DNA of 64,000 bases, taken from assembly GCA_018195615.1 (NCBI GenBank), contig JAGTPG010000002.1, forward strand, positions 2,918,501-2,982,500, written 5' to 3'. The notes beneath the pieces are model-generated. The model had not been told where the DNA came from. It saw only the letters and a list, made by a program, of their open reading frames with translations, and ran no database searches. This DNA comes from Streptomyces tuirus. Its GTDB lineage: Bacteria > Actinomycetota > Actinomycetes > Streptomycetales > Streptomycetaceae. The position numbers and the translations under genes were made by a program. Shown piece by piece: positions 54,538-62,912 of the stretch; positions within the stretch are counted from its first letter, which is position 1, and each line of letters opens with the position of its first letter.

Positions 54538-54971
54538 CGGGACCTCTCCGACGCCAGGGGCCGCCCGGCGTCCGCGTAGAAACTGATCTTCCGGTCGAGC
54601 ACGGCGAGTGTGCCCCGGAGTTCGTCGATCCTGGCCAGGACGTCCTCGCGGGTCGCCTTCAGCAGTTCGAAGCGCTCGCCGTAGGTGTGGTCGCCCTCGC
54701 GCACCAGTTCCGCGTACCGGACCATGTCGGCCACCGGCATGCCCGTCAGGCGGAGCTTGCCGACGAGGTCGAGCCAGTCGAGGTCGCGGTTGGTGTAGCG
54801 ACGCTGGCCGGTGTGGGACCGGTCGATGTGCGGCATCAGGCCGATGCGCTCGTACCAGCGCAGGGTGTGTGCCGTCAGGCCGGTGAAGGCGACGACCTCG
54901 CTGATCGTGTACCTGTCCTCGCCGTCCGGGCGCCTGCCGGTCCTGGTCCCCGTGGTTTCCATCACCGTCAT
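54534..54971 (-). CDS. MerR-family transcriptional regulator
   Basis: 145 residues. MerR winged helix: YTISEVVAFTGLTAHTLRWYERIGLM followed by GQRRYTNRDLDWLDLVGKLRLTGM, then a dimerisation coiled coil (GERFELLKATREDVLARIDELRGTLAVLDRKI). No Cys metal site is present. The start may be ATG 54971, where a promoter -10 box just upstream would give a leaderless mRNA, or ATG 54962. It probably activates its own operon, including the reductase, through a perfect palindrome in its promoter. Confidence 0.9.
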   Translation of the reverse strand: MTVMETTGTRTGRRPDGEDRYTISEVVAFTGLTAHTLRWYERIGLMPHIDRSHTGQRRYTNRDLDWLDLVGKLRLTGMPVADMVRYAELVREGDHTYGERFELLKATREDVLARIDELRGTLAVLDRKISFYADAGRPLASERSR

Positions 54972-54978
54972 GACCCCA

Positions 54979-55009
54979 ACGCTAGGACCTTGGAGTGCAC
55001 TCCAAGCAA
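54979..55009 (-). promoter_or_regulatory. MerR-type promoter with 18-bp perfect palindrome
   Basis: On the minus strand TTGCTT (55009-55004) and TAGCGT (54984-54979) are separated by 19 bases, the long spacer typical of MerR-activated promoters. CTTGGAGTGCACTCCAAG (54989-55006) is a perfect palindrome covering the spacer. The predicted transcription start is at or next to the ATG 54971. Confidence 0.75.
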
Positions 55010-55068
55010 GCGGCGACGGTAAGAAATGGGCAGGACGTCCCTCGAACCGGCTGGTTAGCGTACGGGGC

Positions 55069-55539
55069 ATGAGTGTTGTACGCCGCGCCCTGCCCGAGGA
55101 CGCCGAGGAAGTCCTGCGTCTGCGTCAAGTCATGATCGACTCGGTGTTCGCCACCGATCCCTCCATCGCCTGGCACGGGGATTCCCTTCCGACCCTGAGT
55201 CACAAACTGGGCGAGCCGGACGGGGACTTCGTGGCGTTCGTCGTGGACCACCCGGAGCGGCCTGGGGCACTGGCGTCGCTGGTGGCCGGGACGATCGACT
55301 ACCGCATCGGGAAGCCGGGCGACCCGCAGGGCATGGTGGGGTTCGTCTTCAGTGTCGCCACCGACCCGGAGGCCCGGCGCCGTGGGTACGCGCGGGCGTG
55401 CATGACCACGCTGCTGGAGTGGTTCCGCGCGCGGGGTGCCCGGCGCGTGCAGCTGACCGCCTCGCCGGAGGCCGAGCCGCTGTACGTCTCCCTCGGCTTC
55501 CGCCCCAAGCCCGACCCCTTGCTGGAGCTCACGCTCTGA
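55069..55539 (+). CDS. GNAT-family N-acetyltransferase
   Basis: 156 residues. VRRALPEDAEEVLRLRQVM starts the fold; VGFVFSVATDPEARRRGYARACMTTLLEWF carries the acetyl-CoA-binding loop (R-R-x-G-x-A), and LTASPEAEPLYVSLGFRP closes it. ATG 55069 follows TACGGGGC. Substrate unknown. It is divergent from the MerR gene and 18 bases upstream of the serine hydrolase. Confidence 0.88.
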   Translation: MSVVRRALPEDAEEVLRLRQVMIDSVFATDPSIAWHGDSLPTLSHKLGEPDGDFVAFVVDHPERPGALASLVAGTIDYRIGKPGDPQGMVGFVFSVATDPEARRRGYARACMTTLLEWFRARGARRVQLTASPEAEPLYVSLGFRPKPDPLLELTL

Positions 55540-55557
55540 GCGCATAGGCTCGAACGC

Positions 55558-56372
55558 ATGTCGTTGAAGAGCCTCGCGTTGATCGAGAACTGGCCGGTTC
55601 CCACCGCCGCGGCGGGTGTCGTACGAGCGGACGGCACCGTCCTCGGCACCCACGGGCCGGCCGGGCAGCGGTTCCCGCTCGCCTCGGTGACCAAGCCGCT
55701 GGCCGCCTACGCGGTGCTCGTCGCGTACGAGGAGGGGGCGGTCGAGCTCGACGAGCCCGCCGGTCCGGCCGGTTCGACGGTCCGACACCTGCTCGCGCAC
55801 ACCTCGGGCCTCGCCTTCGACGAGCACAAGGTCACGGCCCCGCCCGGGGAACGGCGGCTGTACTCGAACGCCGGCTTCGAGCAGCTCGGCGACCATGTCG
55901 CGAAGGCGACCGACATCCCGTTCGGGGAGTACCTGCGGCAGGCCGTGCTGGAGCCGCTGGGCATGACCTCGACGACCCTGGAGGGCTCTCCGGCCAAGGA
56001 CGGCGTGTCGACGGTCGAGGACCTGCTGCGGTTCGCCGCCGAGGTGCAGGCCCCGCGTCTGCTGGATCCCCGTACCGTCGCCGAGGCGATGACCGTGCAC
56101 CACCCGGGCACGAAGGGCGTCCTGCCGGGGTACGGGCATCAGAACCCGAACGACTGGGGCTCGGCTTCGAGATCCGCGACTCCAAGTCGCCGCACTGGAC
56201 GGGCGCTTCGTCCTCCCCGCGCACGTTCGGGCATTTCGGGCAGTCCGGTACGTTCCTGTGGATCGACCCCGAAGCGCGGGCCGCGTGCGTGGCCCTGACG
56301 GACCGGGCGTTCGGGCCGTGGGCGATCGAGGCGTGGCCGGTGTTCACGGACGCGGTCCTCGCGGAGCTCTAG
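55558..56372 (+). CDS. Beta-lactamase-family serine hydrolase (frame broken near 56158)
   Basis: 271 residues after repair. Penicillin-binding-protein-like active sites: Ser-Lys in PLASVTKPLAAYAVL, Tyr-Ser-Asn in LYSNAGFEQLGDHVA, and, in the restored frame, FGHFGQSGTFLWIDPE (the H-x-G region). No signal peptide, so it is cytoplasmic and more likely an esterase or peptidase than a beta-lactamase. One base is missing near 56158 (PNDWG to LGFEIRD). The end overlaps the convergent pirin gene by four bases. Confidence 0.85.
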
Positions 56373-57019
56373 CTCATCTCCCAGATCAGCAGCTCGGCCC
56401 CGGTCACGCCCTCGGCCTCCAGGCCCTTGGCGTCGGTGATCCGGGCCGCGTCGCCCGCGGCCAGCGTCTCGCCGTCCAGGCGTACGTCGCCGCGTACGAC
56501 GTGCACATACGCGTGCGCCGCGTCCGGCACCGCCGTCCGCTCCCCCGCCCCCAGCCGCCGTACGTGCAGCATCGCCCCGGCCTCCGGGACGGCGTAGGGC
56601 GTGGAGTCGGCGATGCCGTGGACCACCTCGTAGAACGGGTCGCCGCCGGGCCGGAGCGGGGCCAGCCACATCTGGATGAAGGTGAGAGGGCCGGAGCCGT
56701 CGTTGCGCTCCACGTGCCGCACGCCGCCCGCCGAGCTGAGCCGCTGCACATCCCCGTGGCGCACCACCGACTCGTGGCCGGTGGAGTCCCGGTGCGTCAG
56801 CTCGCCCTCCACCACCCACGTCACGATCTCGGTGTGGCTGTGCGGGTGTTCGTCGAACCCGGCGCCGGGCGCCAGACGCTCCTCGTTGCAGGCGATCACC
56901 GCGCCGAAGCGGAGGTTGTCCGGGTCGTAGTGGGGCCCGAAGGAGAAGGCGTGCCACGTCTCGATACCTGCCGCCGGATCCCCTCCGGGACAGCGCTGGG
57001 AACCCCGCCGTACGTCCAT
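56369..57019 (-). CDS. Pirin-family (bicupin) protein
   Basis: 216 residues. The N-terminal cupin carries GAGFDEHPHSHTEIVTWVVEGELTHRDSTG with His residues for metal binding, as in pirins and YhhW quercetinases; the second cupin has HAYVHVVRGDVRLDGETL. Pirins range from quercetin 2,3-dioxygenase to regulators of pyruvate dehydrogenase; aceE is in this window but 9 kb away. ATG 57019 was chosen as the start. Confidence 0.9.
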   Translation of the reverse strand: MDVRRGSQRCPGGDPAAGIETWHAFSFGPHYDPDNLRFGAVIACNEERLAPGAGFDEHPHSHTEIVTWVVEGELTHRDSTGHESVVRHGDVQRLSSAGGVRHVERNDGSGPLTFIQMWLAPLRPGGDPFYEVVHGIADSTPYAVPEAGAMLHVRRLGAGERTAVPDAAHAYVHVVRGDVRLDGETLAAGDAARITDAKGLEAEGVTGAELLIWEMS

Positions 57020-57081
57020 CACGAGGTCCACCGTAGACCCGGCGACGCACCTTCCCGTCCGGATAAGGCAGTCTTGTCCCC

Positions 57082-58285
57082 GTGCCCGAACCCGAAACCA
57101 GCAAGAACGAAGCCGCAGCGCACGATGTCCACCCCCATGCCGCGACGCTGAAGCGACTGGAGAAGTCGTCCGGATCGCTCGCCGCGCAGGCCATCGCGCG
57201 GATGGACGAGACGCTGCCCTGGTACCGGGCCATGCCCCGGAGAACCGTTCCTGGATCGGTCTGGTCGCGCAGGCGGGTATCGCCGCCTTCACGGAGTGGT
57301 TCCGGCATCCGGACGCCCCGCAGGCCATCTCCACCGACGTGTTCGGAACCGCGCCGCGCGAGCTGACCCGGGCGATCACGCTGCGGCAGACCGTGGAGAT
57401 GGTGCGCACCACCATCGAGGTCATGGAGAGCGCGATCGACGAGGTCGCGGCCCCCGGCGACGAGAGCGTGCTGCGCGAGGCGCTGCTCGTCTACGCCCGG
57501 GAGATCGCCTTCGCCACCGCCCAGGTGTACGCGCAGGCCGCCGAGGCACGCGGTGCCTGGGACGCGCGGCTGGAGTCCCTGGTCGTGAACGCCGTGCTGA
57601 GCGGCGAGGCCGACGAGGGAGCCGTGTCACGGGCCGCCGCCCTCGGCTGGAACTCGCCCGAGCACGTGTGCGTGGTGCTCGGGACGGCGCCCGACGGGGA
57701 CAGCGAACTGACCGTCGAGGCCATACGGCGTGCGGCCCGGCACGCCAAGCTCCAGGTGCTGACCGGGGTGCTCGGGACCGGCTGGTCGTCATCGCGGGCG
57801 GCAGCGACAACCCGCTGGCCGTCGCCAAGTCGCTCATCGGCCCGTTCGCCGCCGGGCCGGTCGTGGCCGGCCCGGTGGTGCCCGACCTGCAGGCCGCGAC
57901 CCGCTCCGCGCAGGCCGCCGCCGCGGGCCTGAAGGCGTGTTCTGCCTGGCAGGACGCCCCGCGCCCGGTCCTCGCCGACGACCTGCTGCCGGAGCGCGCG
58001 ATCGCCGGTGACCCCTCGGCCCGTGAGCAACTGGTGGAGGAGATCTACAGACCGCTGGAGGAGGCCGGGGCCGCGCTCCTGGAAACCCTCAGCGTCTATC
58101 TCGAACAGGCGAGCAGTCTCGAAGGCGCCGCCCGGATGCTGTTCGTGCATCCCAACACCGTTCGCTACCGGCTTCGACGTGTGACTGACGTCACCGGATG
58201 GTCACCCTCCGATGTACGCTCTGCCTTCACGCTGCGAATCGCGCTGATCCTGGGGCGTCTGGTCGATGGAGATCTCCAGCCCTAA
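57082..58285 (+). CDS. fasR: PucR-type activator of fatty-acid synthesis FasR (frame broken near 57235 and 57780)
   Basis: 401 residues after repair. Has the middle GGDEF-like/PucR region and a C-terminal PucR helix-turn-helix (VYLEQASSLEGAARMLFVHPNTVRYRLRRV, then SAFTLRIALILGRL). Breaks near 57235 (RAMP to ENRSWIGLVAQAG) and 57780 (GVLG to RLVVIAGGS) each need one base. Immediately before fabD, in the order known from S. coelicolor, where FasR directly activates fabDHPF and is required for growth. The stop codon abuts a 25-bp palindrome before fabD. Confidence 0.93.
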
Positions 58286-58310
58286 GGTTTTGTCGGAGCT
58301 CGACAAAACC
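58286..58310. promoter_or_regulatory. 25-bp palindrome between fasR and fabD
   Basis: GGTTTTGTCG-GAGCT-CGACAAAACC is a perfect inverted repeat starting one base after the fasR stop and 63 bases before fabD. It is a candidate FasR operator for the fabD promoter, or the fasR terminator, or both; the A/T-rich arms are unusual for a streptomycete terminator. Confidence 0.6.
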
Positions 58311-58372
58311 CCTCGTGTTCTTCGTCCCTGTCCTCACGGGCGGCCGTGGCCGTCCCAAGAGAGAGTGTGAGA

Positions 58373-59305
58373 GTGCTCGTACTCGTCGCTCCCGGCCAGG
58401 GCGCCCAGACGCCCGGCTTCCTGACTGAATGGCTCGACCTCCCCGGTGTCCGCGGTGCCCTCGAGGCATGGTCCGACGCCGCGGGACTCGACCTGATCCG
58501 CTACGGCACCGAGGCCGACGCGGAGGAGATCCGCGACACCGCGGTGGCGCAGCCGCTGCTGGTCGCGGCCGGAATGGCGTCCGCCGCCATGCTGTTCGAC
58601 GACCCGGCCGAACTGCCGCGCAAGGTCGGCGCCGTCGCCGGGCACAGCGTCGGCGAGTTCACCGCCGCCTCGATCGCCGGGGTGCTCCCCCACGAGGAGG
58701 CCCTCCGCCTGGTCCGCACCCGCGGGCGCGCCATGGCCGAGGCCGCCGCCGTCACCGAGACCGGCATGGCCGCCCTCCTCGGCGGCGACCCCGAAGTGAC
58801 GGTTCCGCACCTGGAGAGGCTGGGCCTGACCCCGGCGAACATCAACGGCGCGGGCCAGATCGTCGCGGCCGGCACCAAGGAGCAGCTCGCCTCACTGGAG
58901 GCCGACAAGCCCGAGGGCGTGCGCAAGGTCGTCGCGCTGAAGGTCGCCGGCGCCTTCCACACGCACCACATGGCCCCCGCGGTCGAGACCCTGGCCAAGG
59001 CCGCCGCCGAGGCCCGGCACACCGGTGACCCGAACATCACCTACGTCTCGAACAAGGACGGCCGGACCGTCGCCTCCGGCGCCGAGGTGCTGGAGCGTCT
59101 GGTCGGCCAGGTCGCCAACCCGGTCCGCTGGGACCTGTGCATGGAGACCTTCAAGGAGCTCGGCGTCACCGCCCTGATCGAGGTGTGCCCCGGCGGCACC
59201 CTCACCGGCCTGGCCAAGCGCGCCCTGCCCGGGGTGAAGACGCTGGCCCTGAAGTCCCCCGCCGACCTCGACGCGGCTCGCGCGCTCATCGCCGAGCACG
59301 CCTGA
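58373..59305 (+). CDS. fabD: Malonyl-CoA:ACP transacylase FabD
   Basis: 310 residues. Charges acyl carrier protein with malonyl groups for fatty-acid elongation. MLVLVAPGQGAQ-like start (GTG 58373; GTG 58367 is possible), nucleophile GHSVGEFTAAS, catalytic His in VAGAFHTHHMAPA and QVANPVRWD. First gene of the operon fabD-fabH-acpP-fabF, 25 bases before fabH. Confidence 0.96.
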   Translation: MLVLVAPGQGAQTPGFLTEWLDLPGVRGALEAWSDAAGLDLIRYGTEADAEEIRDTAVAQPLLVAAGMASAAMLFDDPAELPRKVGAVAGHSVGEFTAASIAGVLPHEEALRLVRTRGRAMAEAAAVTETGMAALLGGDPEVTVPHLERLGLTPANINGAGQIVAAGTKEQLASLEADKPEGVRKVVALKVAGAFHTHHMAPAVETLAKAAAEARHTGDPNITYVSNKDGRTVASGAEVLERLVGQVANPVRWDLCMETFKELGVTALIEVCPGGTLTGLAKRALPGVKTLALKSPADLDAARALIAEHA

Positions 59306-59330
59306 CCGCCGCCCTGAAGGAGCCGTCCGC

Positions 59331-60332
59331 ATGGCGAAGATCAAGCCCGGCAAGGGCGCCCCGTACGCGCGCATCCTCGGTGTCGGCGGCTACCGCCCGA
59401 TCCGGGTCGTGCCGAACGAGGTGATCCTCGAGACGATCGACTCGTCCGACGAGTGGATCCGCTCGCGCTCCGGCATCGAGACCCGGCACTGGGCGAACGA
59501 CGAGGAGACGGTCGCCGCGATGTCCATCGAGGCGTCCGGCAAGGCGATCGCCGACGCCGGGATCTCCGCCGAGCAGATCGGCGGAGTGATCGTCTCGACC
59601 GTCTCGCACTTCAAGCAGACCCCGGCCGTCGCCACCGAGATCGCCGACAAGCTGGGCACCGGCAAGGCCGCCGCCTTCGACATCTCGGCGGGCTGCGCGG
59701 GCTTCGGCTACGGCCTCACGCTCGCCAAGGGCATGATCGTCGAAGGCTCGGCGGAGTACGTCCTGGTGATCGGCGTCGAGCGGCTGAGCGACCTCACCGA
59801 CCTGGAGGACCGGGCGACCGCCTTCCTGTTCGGCGACGGTGCGGGCGCGGTCGTCGTGGGCCCGGCCCAGGAGCCCGCCATCGGCCCCACCGTCTGGGGC
59901 TCCGAGGGCGACAAGTCCGAGACCATCAAGCAGACCGTGCCGTGGACGGACTACCGCTCCGGCGAGGTCGCCAAGTTCCCCGCCATCACGCAGGAGGGCC
60001 AGGCGGTCTTCCGCTGGGCCGTGTTCGAGATGGCGAAGGTCGCCAAGGAGGCGCTGGACGCCGCCGGCATCACCGCGGACGACCTGGACGTCTTCATTCC
60101 GCACCAGGCCAACGAGCGGATCATCGACTCGATGGTGAAGACACTCAAGCTGCCGGAGTCCGTCACGGTCGCGCGTGACGTACGCACCACCGGCAACACC
60201 TCGGCCGCCTCGATCCCGCTCGCGATGGAGCGGCTCCTGGCGACCGGCGAGGCGAAGAGCGGCGACACCGCGCTCGTCATCGGCTTCGGGGCGGGTCTCG
60301 TCTACGCCGCGACTGTCGTTACCCTCCCCTAG
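59331..60332 (+). CDS. fabH: Beta-ketoacyl-ACP synthase III FabH
   Basis: 333 residues. Starts fatty-acid chains by condensing acyl-CoA with malonyl-ACP; in Streptomyces it also accepts branched starters. Cys in FDISAGCAGFGYGL, His in FIPHQANERIIDS and Asn in TTGNTSAASIPLA are all present. Intact. A 10-bp hairpin follows before acpP. Confidence 0.97.
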   Translation: MAKIKPGKGAPYARILGVGGYRPIRVVPNEVILETIDSSDEWIRSRSGIETRHWANDEETVAAMSIEASGKAIADAGISAEQIGGVIVSTVSHFKQTPAVATEIADKLGTGKAAAFDISAGCAGFGYGLTLAKGMIVEGSAEYVLVIGVERLSDLTDLEDRATAFLFGDGAGAVVVGPAQEPAIGPTVWGSEGDKSETIKQTVPWTDYRSGEVAKFPAITQEGQAVFRWAVFEMAKVAKEALDAAGITADDLDVFIPHQANERIIDSMVKTLKLPESVTVARDVRTTGNTSAASIPLAMERLLATGEAKSGDTALVIGFGAGLVYAATVVTLP

Positions 60333-60337
60333 GCACT

Positions 60338-60365
60338 CCGTGCCGGATCATGCGGTCCGGCACGG
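60338..60365 (+). other. Intercistronic hairpin between fabH and acpP
   Basis: Arms CCGTGCCGGA and TCCGGCACGG, 8-base loop, in the 81-base gap. It may stabilise or process mRNA so that acyl carrier protein is made in excess. Confidence 0.5.
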
Positions 60366-60413
60366 GAGGAAACACCTGCCACACCCTCTGGATATCTACG
60401 AAGGAGCGCCAAC

Positions 60414-60662
60414 ATGGCCGCCACTCAGGAAGAGATCGTCGCCGGTCTCGCCGAGATCGTGAACGAGATCGCCGGCATCCCGGTTGAGGACGTCCAGCTG
60501 GACAAGTCCTTCACCGACGACCTGGACGTCGACTCGCTGTCCATGGTCGAGGTCGTCGTCGCCGCCGAAGAGCGCTTCGACGTCAAGATCCCGGACGAGG
60601 ACGTCAAGAACCTCAAGACCGTCGGCGACGCGACCGACTACATCCTCAAGCACCAGGGCTGA
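60414..60662 (+). CDS. acpP: Acyl carrier protein
   Basis: 82 residues, acidic, four-helix carrier. The phosphopantetheine serine is in DDLDVDSLSMVEVVVAAE. ATG 60414 follows GAAGGAG. Flanked by two hairpins. Carrier for fatty-acid synthesis by the surrounding enzymes. Confidence 0.97.
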   Translation: MAATQEEIVAGLAEIVNEIAGIPVEDVQLDKSFTDDLDVDSLSMVEVVVAAEERFDVKIPDEDVKNLKTVGDATDYILKHQG

Positions 60663-60692
60663 TCGACCGATCAGGTCCTAGGGCTACTGCCC

Positions 60693-60710
60693 CGCCACCC
60701 GGCGGTGGCG
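60693..60710 (+). other. Intercistronic hairpin between acpP and fabF
   Basis: CGCCACC-CGGC-GGTGGCG in the 85-base gap between the acpP stop and fabF. Confidence 0.5.
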
Positions 60711-60747
60711 CCGCTTAATCCTCGTATCCGTTGGAGAAAGAATTCCC

Positions 60748-62019
60748 GTGAGCTCGACCAATCGCACCGTGGTCGTCACCGGTATCGGCGCAACCACACC
60801 GCTGGGTGGCGACGTAGCCTCTACCTGGGAGGGCCTGGTCGCCGGACGTTCCGGCGTCAAGCCCCTGGAGCAGGAGTGGGCCGCCGAGCAGGCGGTCCGT
60901 ATCGCGGCCCCGGTCGCCGTGGAACCGACCGAGGTCATCCCGCGGCCGCAGGCCCGCCGCCTGGACCGGTCCGCGCAGTTCGCGCTGATCGCGGCCAAGG
61001 AGGCATGGGCCGACGCCGGTTTCGAAGCGAAGGCCGACGAGGATCCGAACGTGGACCCGGACCGGCTCGGCGCGGTCATCGCCTCCGGCATCGGCGGTGT
61101 GACGACCCTGCTCGACCAGTACGACGTGCTGAAGGAGAAAGGCGTCCGCCGCGTCTCCCCGCACACCGTTCCCATGCTGATGCCCAACAGCCCGTCGGCC
61201 AACGTGGGGTTGGCCGTGGGTGCCCGGGCGGGCGTGCACACGCCGGTCTCCGCCTGCGCCTCGGGTGCCGAGGCCATCGGCTACGCCATCGAGATGATCC
61301 GCACCGGCCGCGCCGACGTCGTCGTCGCGGGTGGCACGGAGGCGGCGATCCACCCGCTGCCCATCGCCGCGTTCGGCAACATGATGGCGATGTCCAAGAA
61401 CAACGACGACCCGCAGGGCGCGTCGCGTCCCTACGACGTGGCCCGTGACGGCTTCGTCCTCGGCGAGGGCGCCGGTGTCGTCGTCCTGGAGTCCGCCGAG
61501 CACGCCGCCAAGCGTGGCGCCCGGGTGTACGCCGTGGCGGTCGGGCAGGGCATCTCCGCCGACAGCCACGACATCGTGCAGCCGGAGCCGGAGGGGCGGG
61601 GCATCTCGCACGCCCTGCAGAACCTGCTGGACCGGACCGACCTGGACCCGGCGGAGATCGTGCACGTCAACGCGCACGCGACGTCGACGCCGGCCGGTGA
61701 CATCGCCGAGCTGAAGGCGCTGCGGAAGGTGTTCGGTGACGACGCCGACCACTTCGCGGTGTCCGCGACGAAGTCGATGACCGGGCATCTGCTCGGTGGT
61801 GCGGGTGGTGTGGAGACGGTTGCGACCGTGCTCGCGCTGTACCACCGGGTGGCTCCGCCGACGATCAATGTGGAGAACCTGGACCCGGAGGCGGAGGCGA
61901 ATGCCGATGTCGTCCGTGGGGAGGCTCGGAAGCTGCCCGTCGAGGGGCGGATCGCCGCGTTGAACGACTCGTTCGGGTTCGGTGGGCACAACGTGGTGCT
62001 GGCGTTCCGGACGGTTTGA
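60748..62019 (+). CDS. fabF: Beta-ketoacyl-ACP synthase II FabF
   Basis: 423 residues. Elongation condensing enzyme with the Cys-His-His triad: SACASGAEAIGYAIEM, VNAHATSTPAGDIAEL and ATKSMTGHLLGGAGGVE, and a C-terminal NDSFGFGGHNVVLAF. Intact, GTG start with an AGAAAG-type ribosome-binding site. Ends the fatty-acid operon at a strong hairpin. Confidence 0.97.
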   Translation: MSSTNRTVVVTGIGATTPLGGDVASTWEGLVAGRSGVKPLEQEWAAEQAVRIAAPVAVEPTEVIPRPQARRLDRSAQFALIAAKEAWADAGFEAKADEDPNVDPDRLGAVIASGIGGVTTLLDQYDVLKEKGVRRVSPHTVPMLMPNSPSANVGLAVGARAGVHTPVSACASGAEAIGYAIEMIRTGRADVVVAGGTEAAIHPLPIAAFGNMMAMSKNNDDPQGASRPYDVARDGFVLGEGAGVVVLESAEHAAKRGARVYAVAVGQGISADSHDIVQPEPEGRGISHALQNLLDRTDLDPAEIVHVNAHATSTPAGDIAELKALRKVFGDDADHFAVSATKSMTGHLLGGAGGVETVATVLALYHRVAPPTINVENLDPEAEANADVVRGEARKLPVEGRIAALNDSFGFGGHNVVLAFRTV

Positions 62020-62031
62020 TCGCTGAGCGTT

Positions 62032-62069
62032 GAATGGCCTGAACTCCCTGAGTGGGGTTCGGGCCATTC
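62032..62069 (+). terminator. Terminator of the fatty-acid operon
   Basis: GAATGGCC-T-GAAC pairs with GTTC-G-GGCCATTC (12 perfect pairs plus a G-U) around a 12-base loop, 12 bases after the fabF stop. Confidence 0.75.
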
Positions 62070-62102
62070 GCCGTTTCGTGAAGCATTGTGGGGCGGGTGC
62101 GG

Positions 62103-62146
62103 GCCGGTGGGGGTTGTTCGCGCAGTTCCCCGCGCCCCTGGGGCGT
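62103..62146. repeat. Streptomycete interspersed repeat, third copy
   Basis: GCCGGTGGGGGTTGTT followed by CGCGCAGTTCCCCGCGCCCC matches the left arm of the element at 35906. It lies between the convergent fabF and DUF3145 genes. Confidence 0.7.
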
Positions 62147-62160
62147 GCCCCTGAAGGCGA

Positions 62161-62654
62161 TCACACCACCTGGTGGAGCCAGCGGACCGGGGCGCCTTCG
62201 CCGGCGTATCTGAACGGTTCCAGTTCGTCGTCCCAGGGCTTGCCGAGCAGCTTGTTGATTTCGGCCTCCAGGTCGGTCTCGTCCTGGCGGCTGCGCTGCA
62301 GCGCGGCGCGCAGGCGGTCCTCGGGGATGAGGATGTCGCCGTGGATGCCGGTGACGGCGTGGAAGATGCCCAGGTCGGGGTGCAGCTGTAGCGTTCGCCC
62401 TCGGCGGTGGGGCAGGGTTCCGCGGTGACCTCGAAGCGGAGCAGGTGCCAGCCGCGCAGCGCCGACGCCAGCTTGGAGGCCGTGCCCGCCTGGCCCTGCC
62501 AGGAGAACTCCGAGCGCCAGGTGCCCGGGGCGGCCGGCTGACGGATCCAGTCCAGGCTGACGCGTGTGCCGAGCACCCCGGCGATGGCCCACTCGACGTG
62601 CGGGCACAGCGCGCGCGGCGCGGAGTGCACGTACAGAACTCCACGTGTCGTCAC
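62161..62654 (-). CDS. DUF3145 family protein (frame broken near 62392)
   Basis: 164 residues after repair. MTTRGVLYVHSAPRALCPHVEWAI starts the protein, then DWIRQPAAPGTWRSEFSWQGQAGTASKL and, after a missing base near 62392, DLGIFHAVTGIHGDILIPEDRLR and ALQRSRQDETDLEAEINKLLGKPWDDELEPFRYAGEG. Actinobacterial family of unknown function usually found beside fabF. The frame is otherwise coding. Confidence 0.9.
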
Positions 62655-62912
62655 CGGAACCTCCGGGCAGAGCGGGACATCTTGCGAACGGGCGGACGGC
62701 TGTGACCGGGCGGGTCACGTTGATGGCGAGGCTACCGTGCGGTGACGCAAGGAGTGTGACGTACGGTCGGTCCAGGTGCCGGGAAACGCCCGCCATTCAC
62801 CCAGGGGGACGCTTGTACGGGTGTGAGCCGTTGCACCTGATCGGTCGGGAACCCTCGTGCGTTGTTAATGGTTGGGCAGACAGGCACGGCACGGCGAGGG
62901 GATGGACCAGGG

